Positions 55,971 through 64,000 of a stretch of DNA of 64,000 nucleotides are shown in pieces (positions within the stretch are counted from its first letter, which is position 1; each line of letters starts with the position of its first letter). The DNA comes from Pseudomonas palleroniana (GTDB lineage: Bacteria; Pseudomonadota; Gammaproteobacteria; Pseudomonadales; Pseudomonadaceae). Where the stretch lies: NCBI RefSeq assembly GCF_003031675.1, contig NZ_PYWX01000063.1, positions 1 to 64,000 of the forward strand, given 5' to 3'. The translations under genes were made by a program, and so were the position numbers. A model generated the notes under the pieces. It was not told the origin of the DNA. It saw only the letters and a list, made by a program, of their open reading frames with translations, and ran no database searches.

Positions 55971-57326
55971 ATGAATGCTCTAGCCCGCCGCGCCGCAGGC
56001 CTGCTGCTCAGCACAGTTTGTCTGCCCCTTTGCGCTTTCGCAGCCGACCCACAACCCACCCATGAATTCACCCTGGATAACGGCCTCAAAGTGGTCGTGC
56101 GCGAAGATCATCGTGCACCAGTTGTAGTTTCCCAGGTTTGGTACAAGGTGGGTTCAAGCTACGAGACCCCGGGCCAGACCGGTTTGTCCCACGCTCTGGA
56201 ACACATGATGTTCAAAGGCAGCGCCAAGGTCGGCCCCGGCGAAGCCTCGCTGATCCTGCGCGACCTGGGCGCCGAAGAAAACGCCTTCACCAGTGACGAC
56301 TACACCGCCTACTACCAGGTGCTGGCCCGTGATCGCCTGGGCGTGGCCTTCGAACTGGAAGCCGACCGCATGGCAAGCCTGCGCCTGCCGGCCGATGAGT
56401 TCAGCCGCGAAATCGAAGTGATCAAGGAAGAACGCCGCCTGCGCACCGACGACAACCCAATGTCCAAGGCCTACGAGCGCTTCAAGGCCATGGCCTACCC
56501 GGCCAGCGGCTACCACACGCCGACTATCGGCTGGATGGCCGACCTTGAGCGCATGAAGGTCGAGGAGCTGCGTCACTGGTACCAGTCCTGGTACGTGCCG
56601 AACAATGCCACCCTGGTGGTCGTCGGCGACGTCACGCCGGACGAGGTGAAAAACCTGGCCCAACGTTATTTCGGCCCGATTCCCAAGCGCGACGTGCCAC
56701 CGGCCAAGATCCCACTGGAGCTGGCCACGCCTGGCGAACGCCTGCTGACCATGCGCGTACAGACCCAGTTGCCGAGCGTGATCCTCGGCTTCAACGTCCC
56801 AAGCCTGGCAACGGCCGAAGACAAGCGCTCGGTACAAGCCCTGCGCCTGATCTCCGCCTTGCTGGATGGCGGCTATAGCGCACGTATTTCCGAGCAACTG
56901 GAACGTGGTGAAGAACTGGTTTCCGCCGCCTCCACCAGCTACGACGCCTACACCCGTGGCGACAGCCTGTTCACCCTGACGGCCACGCCGAACCAACAGA
57001 AGAAAAAGACCATTGCCCAAGCCGAAGCCGGCCTGTGGCGCCTGCTGGAAGAGCTGAAAGCCAAACCGCCGACCGCCGAGGAACTGGAGCGCATCCGCGC
57101 CCAGGTCATTGCCGGCGTGGTCTACCAGCGCGACTCCATCACCAGCCAGGCCACGGCCATCGGTTCGCTGGAAACCGTCGGCCTGTCCTGGAAGCTGATG
57201 GACACTGAACTGGCCGAGCTGCAAAGCGTGACCCCGGAAGATATCCAGAAAGCCGCGCGCACCTATTTCACCCGCGATCGTCTGAGCGTCGCCCATGTTC
57301 TGCCTGAGGAGACCGCTCATGAGTAA
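55971..57326 (+). CDS. M16 family zinc peptidase (active subunit)
   Basis: 451 residues with a signal peptide (about 1-25) and the inverted zinc motif HxxEH at H74-A-L-E77-H78 (GLSHALEHMMFKG). It resembles mitochondrial processing peptidase beta and pitrilysin-like proteins, and should be periplasmic. It forms a pair with the downstream M16 gene, whose start lies within its last 8 bases. Confidence 0.93.
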   Translation: MNALARRAAGLLLSTVCLPLCAFAADPQPTHEFTLDNGLKVVVREDHRAPVVVSQVWYKVGSSYETPGQTGLSHALEHMMFKGSAKVGPGEASLILRDLGAEENAFTSDDYTAYYQVLARDRLGVAFELEADRMASLRLPADEFSREIEVIKEERRLRTDDNPMSKAYERFKAMAYPASGYHTPTIGWMADLERMKVEELRHWYQSWYVPNNATLVVVGDVTPDEVKNLAQRYFGPIPKRDVPPAKIPLELATPGERLLTMRVQTQLPSVILGFNVPSLATAEDKRSVQALRLISALLDGGYSARISEQLERGEELVSAASTSYDAYTRGDSLFTLTATPNQQKKKTIAQAEAGLWRLLEELKAKPPTAEELERIRAQVIAGVVYQRDSITSQATAIGSLETVGLSWKLMDTELAELQSVTPEDIQKAARTYFTRDRLSVAHVLPEETAHE

Positions 57327-58806
57327 TCGAAGCAGCCGCCTGATCTTTCCCGGCCTGGTCGTCGTCACCCTGGTCGCCGCAAGCGCCGTGTACTTCCTGC
57401 GCCCAAGCGAATCCGTCGCCAGCCAGGCGCTGGACAAGGCGCAATCGAGCAACACCCTGCAATCGCTCGCGGAGTTGGACGGCAAGGCGCCGACCAACCG
57501 CAAACTCGACGTGCAAACCTGGAACACCGCTGAAGGCGCCAAGGTACTGTTCGTCGAAGCCCATGAACTGCCGATGTTCGACATGCGTATCCTGTTCGCC
57601 GCCGGCAGCAGCCAGGACGGTGACGTCCCGGGCCTGGCCCTGATGACCAACGCCATGCTCAACGAGGGTGTGCCGGGCAAGGATGTGAGCCAGATCGCCA
57701 GCGGTTTTGAAAGCCTGGGCGCCGATTTCGGCAATGGCGCTTACCGCGACATGGCGCTGGTGTCCTTGCGCAGCCTGAGCGACAGCGACAAACGCGATGC
57801 CGCGTTGAACCTGTTTGATGAGGTGATCGGCAAGCCGACTTTCCCGGCCGACTCACTGGCGCGCATCAAGAACCAGATCCTTGCCGGTTTCGAATACCAG
57901 AAGCAGAACCCCGGCAAACTGGCGAGCCTGGAGCTGTTCAAACGTCTCTACGGTGACCACCCGTACGCGCACCCGAGCGAAGGCACCGCCGAAAGCGTTC
58001 CAAAAATCACCCTCGCACAGCTGCAGGCGTTCCACGCCAAAGCTTACGCCGCGGGTAATGCAGTCATTGCAGTGGTCGGCGACCTGACCCGCGCCGAAGC
58101 CGAAGCGATGACCGCCAAGGTTTCCGCATCGCTGCCCAAAGGTCCGGCGCTGGCCAAGATCGCTCAACCAACCGAACCCAAGGCCGGCCTGAGCCACATC
58201 GAGTTTCCGTCCAAGCAGACTCACCTGCTGTTCGCCCAACTGGGTATCGACCGCGCCGATCCGGACTACGCAGCCCTCTCCCTGGGCAACCAGATCCTCG
58301 GCGGCGGCGGCTTCGGCACTCGCTTGATGAGTGAAGTGCGCGAAAAACGCGGCCTGACCTACGGCGTGTACTCCGGCTTTTCGCCGATGCAGGTACGCGG
58401 CCCGTTCATGATCAACCTGCAGACTCGCGCCGAAATGAGCGGCGGCACCCTGCGCCTGGTCGAGGACGTGCTGGCCGACTACCTCAAGACCGGCCCGACG
58501 CAAAAGGAACTGGATGACGCCAAGCGCGAGTTGGCCGGCAGCTTCCCACTGTCGACGGCAAGCAACGCCGATATCGTCGGGCAACTGGGCGCGATGGGTT
58601 TCTACAACCTGCCGCTGAGCTATCTGGAAGATTTCATGAAACAATCCCAGGCCCTGACTACAGAGCAGGTCAAGGCTGCCTTGAACAAACACTTGAGCGC
58701 CGACAAGATGGTCATCGTGACCGCCGGCCCGACGATTGCGCAAAAGCCACTACCGCCCCCCACTGACAAACCCGCCGAGCAACCGCTCGGGGTTCCGGAG
58801 CATTAA
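57319..58806 (+). CDS. M16 family peptidase-like partner (no zinc motif)
   Basis: 495 residues with an N-terminal hydrophobic anchor or signal (about 9-29). The position of the zinc motif reads GLALMTNAMLNEG without HxxEH, so it is presumably the non-catalytic partner that completes the chamber. The GGGGFGTRLMSEVREKRGLTYG block (58302 onward) is the usual substrate-binding R/Y region of the M16 C-domain. The ATG at 57319 overlaps the upstream gene; rsmD begins at its stop. Confidence 0.92.
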   Translation: MSNRSSRLIFPGLVVVTLVAASAVYFLRPSESVASQALDKAQSSNTLQSLAELDGKAPTNRKLDVQTWNTAEGAKVLFVEAHELPMFDMRILFAAGSSQDGDVPGLALMTNAMLNEGVPGKDVSQIASGFESLGADFGNGAYRDMALVSLRSLSDSDKRDAALNLFDEVIGKPTFPADSLARIKNQILAGFEYQKQNPGKLASLELFKRLYGDHPYAHPSEGTAESVPKITLAQLQAFHAKAYAAGNAVIAVVGDLTRAEAEAMTAKVSASLPKGPALAKIAQPTEPKAGLSHIEFPSKQTHLLFAQLGIDRADPDYAALSLGNQILGGGGFGTRLMSEVREKRGLTYGVYSGFSPMQVRGPFMINLQTRAEMSGGTLRLVEDVLADYLKTGPTQKELDDAKRELAGSFPLSTASNADIVGQLGAMGFYNLPLSYLEDFMKQSQALTTEQVKAALNKHLSADKMVIVTAGPTIAQKPLPPPTDKPAEQPLGVPEH

Positions 58807-59414
58807 TGGCCAGTTCATCTCGCCCGAAAAAACCTGTCCACAACGTCCATAACGGTGTGGGCCAACTGCGCATCATTGGTGGTGAATGGGGCAGCCGCAA
58901 GCTGAGCTTCCCCGATGTCGTGGGCCTGCGCCCGACGCCGGATCGCGTGCGTGAAACCCTGTTCAACTGGCTCGCGCCGCACATCGGCGGGGCCAAGGTA
59001 CTGGACCCGTTTGCCGGCAGCGGCGCGCTGTTCCTGGAGGCGCTGTCCCGGGGGGCGGCCCAAGGCCAGGCGCTGGATGCCAGCAATGTGGCGGTTTCCA
59101 GCCTCAAGGAACACCTGGGCACCTTGCGCTGCACCACCGGCCAGGTCCAGACCGCCGACGCCTTGCGCTACCTGGACACCCAGCCGGCCAGCGAATACGA
59201 CGTCGTGTTCCTCGACCCACCGTTCAACCAGAACCTGTTGCCGACCGTGTGTGCGTTGCTCGAAGAACGCCAATGGCTGGCGCCCGATGCCTGGATCTAC
59301 ACTGAAAGCGAGACTGCGCCATCCACGCTTGGCCTGCCGGGCAGCTGGCGCCTGCACCGGGAACAGAAGTCCGGCCGCGTGTATTACGCCCTGTGGCACC
59401 GCAACACCTTGTAG
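58806..59414 (+). CDS. rsmD: 16S rRNA m2G966 methyltransferase
   Basis: 202 residues. The SAM loop LDPFAGSGALFLEALSRGA starts near residue 66 and the catalytic DPPF motif is D137-F140. The RPTPDRVRETLFNWL block is typical of RsmD. The stop TAG is the first triplet of a REP element. Confidence 0.95.
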   Translation: MASSSRPKKPVHNVHNGVGQLRIIGGEWGSRKLSFPDVVGLRPTPDRVRETLFNWLAPHIGGAKVLDPFAGSGALFLEALSRGAAQGQALDASNVAVSSLKEHLGTLRCTTGQVQTADALRYLDTQPASEYDVVFLDPPFNQNLLPTVCALLEERQWLAPDAWIYTESETAPSTLGLPGSWRLHREQKSGRVYYALWHRNTL

Positions 59415-59579
59415 TGAGCGGGCTTGCCCCGCGCTGGGTGGCAAAGCCGCCCTAAACCAGGCGCCTAATTTCTGCCTGGATACATGCCTTAAAACCAGAC
59501 GCCTGAGCTCTACCCGGACGCATGCGTTGGACGGATTGGGACGGCTGCGCCGCCCAGCGCGGGGCAAGCCCGCTCACTA
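59412..59579. repeat. inverted REP pair, TAGTGAGCGGGCTTGCC type
   Basis: Outer arms TAGTGAGCGGGCTTGCCCCG and complement, 168 bases end to end. The inner arms are partly degraded compared with 20601-20730. The left arm supplies the rsmD stop codon; the right arm ends 11 bases before the next start codon. Confidence 0.85.
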
Positions 59580-59590
59580 CAGAGACCTTC

Positions 59591-60586
59591 ATGAAGATGT
59601 CGTCTGGAAATTTTACGCCGGCCTTCGGCCTCGGCAACCCACATCTGCAAACGCTGTGGGGGCCGTTGTGGCGCCCGACCACCCACCTCGAGCGCCAGCG
59701 CGAACGCTTATGGCTGGACGACGGCGACTTCCTTGACCTCGACTGGCATGGTCCCCACGACGTGCAAGCACCGTTGGTGCTGGTGCTGCATGGGCTGACC
59801 GGCTCATCCAACTCACCCTACGTGGCCGGCCTGCAAAAAGCCCTCGCCGAGCAGGGCTGGGCCAGTGCAGCGTTGAACTGGCGCGGCTGTTCGGGTGAGC
59901 CAAACCTGTTGGCGCGCAGCTATCACTCGGGCGCCAGTGAAGACCTGGCGGCGGCGATTGCACACCTGCGAGCCAAACGGCCGTTGGCACCGCTGTATGC
60001 AGTGGGTTATTCGCTGGGCGGCAACGTGCTGCTCAAGCACCTGGGTGAAACCGGTGAAAGGTCGGGCTTGCAAGGCGCGGCGGCGGTATCGGTGCCGTTT
60101 CGTCTGGATCAGTGCGCGGATCGTATCGGGCTGGGGTTCTCCCGGGTTTACCAAAAGCATTTCATGCGCGAAATGCTGACGTACATCCGCGTCAAACAGA
60201 GCCGTTTTCTGCAGGACGGTCGTGCTGAAGGGCTGAAAACCCTGGAAGCACTCGGTTCGTTGGAAAAAATGCGTACGTTTTGGGATTTCGACGGACGAGT
60301 GACCGCACCGCTGCACGGTTTTCTGAGTGCCGAAGACTATTACCGTCGCGCATCGAGCCGTTACTACCTGGGTGGGATCCGCACCCCCACCCTGATCATC
60401 CAGGCCGCGGACGACCCCTTCGTGTTCAGCCACAGCCTGCCCGAAGCCAGCGAACTGTCAGATTGCACCGAGTTCGAGTTGCTGGCCAAGGGTGGGCACG
60501 TGGGGTTTGTGGACGGTTCGCTGAAGCGCCCGGGCTACTACCTCGAACGACGAATCCCACAATGGCTACAGACAAAACGCAGTTAA
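59591..60586 (+). CDS. alpha/beta hydrolase, YheT family
   Basis: 331 residues. The N-terminal GLGNPHLQTLWGPL block and VLVLHGLTGSSNSPY (oxyanion region) are typical of YheT-like esterases; the nucleophile is S141 in VGYSLGGNVLL, and the catalytic His lies in GGHVGFVDG near the C-terminus. Physiological substrate unknown. The ATG at 59591 is chosen because the upstream frame runs through the REP. Confidence 0.9.
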   Translation: MKMSSGNFTPAFGLGNPHLQTLWGPLWRPTTHLERQRERLWLDDGDFLDLDWHGPHDVQAPLVLVLHGLTGSSNSPYVAGLQKALAEQGWASAALNWRGCSGEPNLLARSYHSGASEDLAAAIAHLRAKRPLAPLYAVGYSLGGNVLLKHLGETGERSGLQGAAAVSVPFRLDQCADRIGLGFSRVYQKHFMREMLTYIRVKQSRFLQDGRAEGLKTLEALGSLEKMRTFWDFDGRVTAPLHGFLSAEDYYRRASSRYYLGGIRTPTLIIQAADDPFVFSHSLPEASELSDCTEFELLAKGGHVGFVDGSLKRPGYYLERRIPQWLQTKRS

Positions 60587-60589
60587 ACA

Positions 60590-60674
60590 TGTGGGAGGGG
60601 GCTTGCTCCCGATGGCGGTGTATCAGTATCAGATGTCCTGACCGACCTACTGCTATCGGGAGCAAGCCCCCACA
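60590..60674. repeat. REPIN doublet between the YheT-like gene and sseA
   Basis: Intact forward arm TGTGGGAGGGGGCTTGCTCC and an inverted arm with a shortened C-run (GGGAGCAAGCCCCCACA). Confidence 0.9.
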
Positions 60675-60702
60675 TTTTGATTGGATTTACACCGGCATTA
60701 CG

Positions 60703-61557
60703 TCAATCGCCAGTAGCGACCTTCCGCGCAGGATCGGTAATCCACTCGCTCCACGACCCCGCATACAAGGTGCCCAAGGGGTAACCCGCCAGGCTCAGGG
60801 CGAACAGGTTGTGGCACGCCGTCACGCCTGAGCCGCAGTAGGCAACCAGCTTGTCCGGCGAGCGGCCCTGCAACTGCGCGGCAAACCGCTGCTTGAGCTG
60901 TTCGGCCGGCAGGAAGCGGCCGTCACTGCCCAGGTTTTCACTGAATGCCTCACATTGCGCGCCAGGAATATGCCCGGCGACCGGGTCGATAGGCTCCACT
61001 TCGCCGCGAAAACGCGGTTGAGCGCGGGCATCGATCAACGTCATGCCGGGTTCGCCCAGACGTTTTTGCAGCTGTTCGGCATCTACCAGCAGATGATTGT
61101 CCGGCGTGCCGGTAAAGGCTCCCGGCTCGATCACCGGTGCATCCAGGCTCAACGGGAAACCGGCCGCGTGCCAAGCCTTGAGGCCGCCGTCCAGGATAAA
61201 CACGCCATCGCGCTTGCCCAGCCAGGCCAGCAGCCACCAGGCGCGGGCGGCATAGGCGCCAGGCCCGTCGTCATACAGCACAATGTCGGTGTCGGCGTTG
61301 ATGCCCCACGCCCGCAGTTGCTGTACCAGAGTGTCCGCCGCCGGCAGCGGGTGACGACCGGTCACACCCTTCGTCACCGGGCCGCTGAGGTGACGCTCCA
61401 GGTCGGCGTATTGCGCGCCTTCGATATGCCCTTCGGCATAGCTGCAAAGCCCATAGTCAGGGTCTTCCAAGGCAAAACGGCAATCAAGGATCACCAGCCC
61501 TCCACGCTGTTGGCGCTCGGCCAGTTGCTGGGGGCTGATCAGTTGCGCAAGCGGCAT
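60703..61557 (-). CDS. sseA: 3-mercaptopyruvate sulfurtransferase
   Basis: Two-domain rhodanese-type enzyme (284 residues); the active cysteine is C241 in AYCGSGVTACHN, the loop type of mercaptopyruvate sulfurtransferases. The N-terminal domain has LDCRFALEDPDYG and lacks the cysteine. It transfers sulfur from 3-mercaptopyruvate to thiophilic acceptors. Confidence 0.93.
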   Translation of the reverse strand: MPLAQLISPQQLAERQQRGGLVILDCRFALEDPDYGLCSYAEGHIEGAQYADLERHLSGPVTKGVTGRHPLPAADTLVQQLRAWGINADTDIVLYDDGPGAYAARAWWLLAWLGKRDGVFILDGGLKAWHAAGFPLSLDAPVIEPGAFTGTPDNHLLVDAEQLQKRLGEPGMTLIDARAQPRFRGEVEPIDPVAGHIPGAQCEAFSENLGSDGRFLPAEQLKQRFAAQLQGRSPDKLVAYCGSGVTACHNLFALSLAGYPLGTLYAGSWSEWITDPARKVATGD

Positions 61558-61590
61558 GACGGACTCCTGTGAACAGATTAGGGAAAGGTC

Positions 61591-62262
61591 CTACTTCACT
61601 TCTTCCAGTGCCTGATTCAACGGCACGTAAAACTCTTTGAACAGCGCATCTACTGCTTCCTTCGCCTGGGGTGTGACAAACCCCGCCTCCAGCACCAGCA
61701 CCTGATACACCCCGCGTTTGATCGCTTCAGCGCTCAAGTGCGCGGAGTTTTCATTGGTGGTGCACAGGAAACGTACCCAGGAGGTGAGAATGATCCAGGC
61801 ATTGAGGGTCAGGGCTTCGGTTTGCACCTTATCCATATTGAGGATGCCGGCATCGACGAACCCTTGGTAGATGGCACCGCCCTGGGTCAGGCAACGTTGG
61901 GAGAAACGCCGGTAGCCGGTGGCCAGTTCCGGATCGCTTTCCAGCAAATGTTCAAGATCACGGTGCAGGAAACGATAGCGCCACATGCCGGCCAGCACGG
62001 CCTGCAGATAGAAGCGTTTGTCTTCGACGGTGACGGCGCGGCCTTGGGGCGGCCGCAGGAAACTGTCCACCAGGGCTTCATATTCACGAAACAGTACGGC
62101 GATGATCGCCTGCTTGTTGGGGAAGTGGTAGTACAGGTTGCCCGGGGAAATTTCCATATGGGCGGCAATGTGGTTGGTGCTGACGCTACGCTCGCCCTGC
62201 TGGTTAAAAAGCTCCAGGCTGGTTTGCACAATGCGCTCGCTGGTCTTTACTCGTGGTGCCAT
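61591..62262 (-). CDS. TetR-family transcriptional regulator
   Basis: 223 residues; N-terminal helix-turn-helix about 9-55 (SERIVQTSLELFNQQGERSVSTNHIAAHMEISPGNLYYHFPNKQ). The C-terminal half matches the TetR domain found in pseudomonad regulators of this locus (PA0367-like). It is divergent from an aldehyde dehydrogenase gene and probably represses it through the palindrome in the spacer. Confidence 0.88.
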   Translation of the reverse strand: MAPRVKTSERIVQTSLELFNQQGERSVSTNHIAAHMEISPGNLYYHFPNKQAIIAVLFREYEALVDSFLRPPQGRAVTVEDKRFYLQAVLAGMWRYRFLHRDLEHLLESDPELATGYRRFSQRCLTQGGAIYQGFVDAGILNMDKVQTEALTLNAWIILTSWVRFLCTTNENSAHLSAEAIKRGVYQVLVLEAGFVTPQAKEAVDALFKEFYVPLNQALEEVK

Positions 62263-62345
62263 AGGGGATCAGCTTCTGTACACGTGATGAGGCATCTTAC
62301 GGCCTATCCTTGCCAGGATAAATCCGCATGTTGCTGCAATGTTAT

Positions 62346-62374
62346 TTGACAATTTAGAGTAATGACTCTAATAA
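62346..62374 (+). promoter_or_regulatory. candidate promoter overlapped by a TetR operator
   Basis: TTGACA (62346-62351) matches the -35 consensus; a TAATAA or TCTAAT -10 follows at 15-17 bases. Over the spacer lies an 18-base inverted repeat, TTAGAGT-AATG-ACTCTAA (62354-62371). This is the expected layout for repression of the aldehyde dehydrogenase by the divergent TetR protein. Confidence 0.6.
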
Positions 62375-62408
62375 ATGATGCATTCCAATAATAGTCGGGA
62401 ACTGCGCC

Positions 62409-63836
62409 ATGTCTGCCAACGTTGCCTATCTGCAAGATTCCCAAGGGCCGGATCAACTCCAGCCCCTGTTCGACGCACAACGGCGTGCCTACGCGGCCAA
62501 CCCGATGCCGCCGGCCGAGCAGCGCCAGCAATGGCTCAAGGCATTGCGCGACCTGCTCAGTGACGAACGCCAGGCGTTGATCAACGCGATCAGCCAAGAC
62601 TTCAGCAACCGCAGCGCCGACGAAACCCTCTTCGCCGAATTGATGCCCAGCCTGCATGGCATTCACTATGCCAGCAAACACCTCAAGGGCTGGATGAAAC
62701 CCTCCCGCCGCGCCGTAGGCGTCGCCTTCCAACCGGCTTCAGCCAAAGTCATCTACCAACCGCTGGGCGTGGTCGGGGTGATCGTGCCCTGGAATTACCC
62801 GCTGTATCTGGCTATAGGCCCGCTGGTCGGGGCTTTGGCGGCGGGTAACCGGGTGATGCTCAAGCTCAGCGAGTCCACCCCTGCCACTGGCGAGCTGCTC
62901 AAAACCCTCTTGGCGAAAATCTTCCCCGAGGACCTGGTGTGCGTGGTGTTGGGCGAGGCCGAAGTGGGCATGGCGTTTTCCAGGCTGCCCTTCGATCACC
63001 TGCTGTTTACCGGCGCCACCAGCATCGGCAAGCATGTAATGCGTGCTGCCGCCGAACACCTCACGCCGGTCACCCTGGAACTGGGCGGCAAATCCCCTGC
63101 CATCGTTTCCGCCGATGTGCCGCTCAAGGATGCCGCCGAACGTATCGCCTTCGGTAAAGCCTTGAACGCCGGGCAGACCTGCGTGGCACCGGACTACGTG
63201 TTGGTGCCGGAAGATCGCATCGAGGGTTTCGTCGAGGCCTACACCCAGGCCGTTCGCGGGTTTTATCCGACCCTGGCCGACAACCCGGACTACACCGCCG
63301 TCATCAACGAACGGCAATTGGCCCGGCTCAATAGCTACGTCAAGGACGCGACCGACAAAGGCGCCACCCTGATTGCGCTGTATGACCAGGGCCAGGCACG
63401 ACGCATGGCCCACAGCCTGCTGCTTGACGTCAGTGATGACATGATCGTGATGCAGGATGAAATCTTCGGGCCTTTGCTGCCTATCGTGCCTTATCGCGGC
63501 CTCGACCAAGCCTTTGCCTACATCAACCAACGCCCTCGCCCACTGGCCCTTTATTACTTTGGCTACAACAAGGGCGAACAGGACCGTGTGCTTCACGAAA
63601 CCCATTCCGGTGGCGTATGCCTGAACGACACTCTGCTGCATGTGGCTCAGGACGACATGCCGTTTGGTGGCATCGGCCCGTCAGGCATGGGCCACTACCA
63701 TGGTCATGAAGGCTTCCTGACGTTCAGCAAGGCCAAAGGCGTATTGGTGAAACAGCGCCTGAACGCCGCAAAGCTGATCTACCCGCCCTATGGCAAATCG
63801 ATCCAGAAGTTAATCCAGAAGCTGTTTATCCGCTGA
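62409..63836 (+). CDS. coniferyl-type aldehyde dehydrogenase
   Basis: NAD(P)-dependent aldehyde dehydrogenase (475 residues). The catalytic cysteine is C258 in NAGQTCVAPDY, the general base is E224 in TLELGGKSP, and VIVPWNYPLYLAIGPL is the N-terminal cofactor region. It is closest to the coniferyl aldehyde dehydrogenase (CalB) group; the true substrate may be a medium or aromatic aldehyde. Divergent from the TetR gene. Confidence 0.9.
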   Translation: MSANVAYLQDSQGPDQLQPLFDAQRRAYAANPMPPAEQRQQWLKALRDLLSDERQALINAISQDFSNRSADETLFAELMPSLHGIHYASKHLKGWMKPSRRAVGVAFQPASAKVIYQPLGVVGVIVPWNYPLYLAIGPLVGALAAGNRVMLKLSESTPATGELLKTLLAKIFPEDLVCVVLGEAEVGMAFSRLPFDHLLFTGATSIGKHVMRAAAEHLTPVTLELGGKSPAIVSADVPLKDAAERIAFGKALNAGQTCVAPDYVLVPEDRIEGFVEAYTQAVRGFYPTLADNPDYTAVINERQLARLNSYVKDATDKGATLIALYDQGQARRMAHSLLLDVSDDMIVMQDEIFGPLLPIVPYRGLDQAFAYINQRPRPLALYYFGYNKGEQDRVLHETHSGGVCLNDTLLHVAQDDMPFGGIGPSGMGHYHGHEGFLTFSKAKGVLVKQRLNAAKLIYPPYGKSIQKLIQKLFIR

Positions 63837-63880
63837 TATCTACACCTTCGGGACTCTCCACCTTCGGGACCATAAAAACA

Positions 63881-64000
63881 ATGAACCCCAGCCTGACTGA
63901 ATCACCCGCGCTGTCACGGCGCGGCGTCTTGAAAATCGGCCTGTGCGCCAGCGCCTTCCTGACCACCGCCGGGTTGGGCGCCAGCCTCAGTGGCTGCTCC
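63881..64000 (+). CDS. twin-arginine signal protein (5' end only)
   Basis: The 40 codons present encode a Tat-type signal: SRRGVLKIG, then a hydrophobic stretch, ending near a lipobox-like LSGC. The gene runs off the window. In P. aeruginosa the aldehyde dehydrogenase is followed by a small secreted protein (PA0365) and a GMC oxidoreductase (PA0364), so this is probably the small partner subunit of a membrane-bound dehydrogenase. That is inference from position. Confidence 0.65.
   Translation, partial: MNPSLTESPALSRRGVLKIGLCASAFLTTAGLGASLSGCS

Overview
The window is chromosomal DNA of a Pseudomonas, most likely of the P. fluorescens group. GC is high, gene order matches the P. aeruginosa PA0365-PA0430 neighbourhood over long stretches, and intergenic spaces carry the REP/REPIN palindromes (core GTGGGAGGGGGCTTGC) typical of P. 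fluorescens strains. I see no rRNA, tRNA, insertion sequence, prophage or CRISPR array.

Layout. 1-7.8 kb: metF, a periplasmic solute-binding protein, RNA helicase rhlE with a long leader, a yceI/cytochrome b561 pair, bioA and rsmE. 7.9-11.4 kb: a D-glutamate utilisation cluster (dguC, dguB, dguA, and divergent dguR). 11.4-20.4 kb: a hemolysin III-like membrane protein, then mdcR and a complete nine-gene malonate decarboxylase and uptake operon, mdcABCDEGH-madLM. 20.4-22.9 kb: a small accessory hot spot with REP pairs, a decayed polymorphic-toxin end plus a possible orphan immunity gene, a fragment of a higA antitoxin, a shortened DUF6124 gene behind a long structured leader, and an intact higBA module. 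22.9-32.8 kb: the Pil-Chp chemosensory operon pilGHIJ-chpA-chpC, lacking pilK and chpB. 33-38.9 kb: gshB, tonB3, yqgE, ruvX, pyrR, pyrB, pyrC'. 39-41.6 kb: a TM2-domain protein, an NlpC/P60 hydrolase and pilT. 41.6-50.6 kb: yggS-proC-yggT, metX-metW, a DUF4426 protein, rdgB, hemW, a DUF3392 protein, trmB, thiG, thiS and a DUF423 protein. 50.7-58.8 kb: mtgA, rpoH, ftsX-ftsE-ftsY and an M16 peptidase pair. 58.8-64 kb: rsmD, a YheT-like hydrolase, sseA, and a TetR regulator divergent from a coniferyl-type aldehyde dehydrogenase, ending in a truncated Tat-signal protein.

Most of the window is conserved core metabolism and cell-envelope function. Its accessory character is concentrated in the dgu and mdc catabolic clusters and at 20.4-22.9 kb. 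The observations most worth a second look are the conserved-looking leader with an embedded terminator upstream of the DUF6124 gene, the toxin and antitoxin debris beside an intact higBA, and the reduced Pil-Chp system, in which a REPIN occupies the place where pilK sits in P. aeruginosa. I found no convincing entirely new multi-gene system. The leader/DUF6124 unit is the best candidate for something undescribed.
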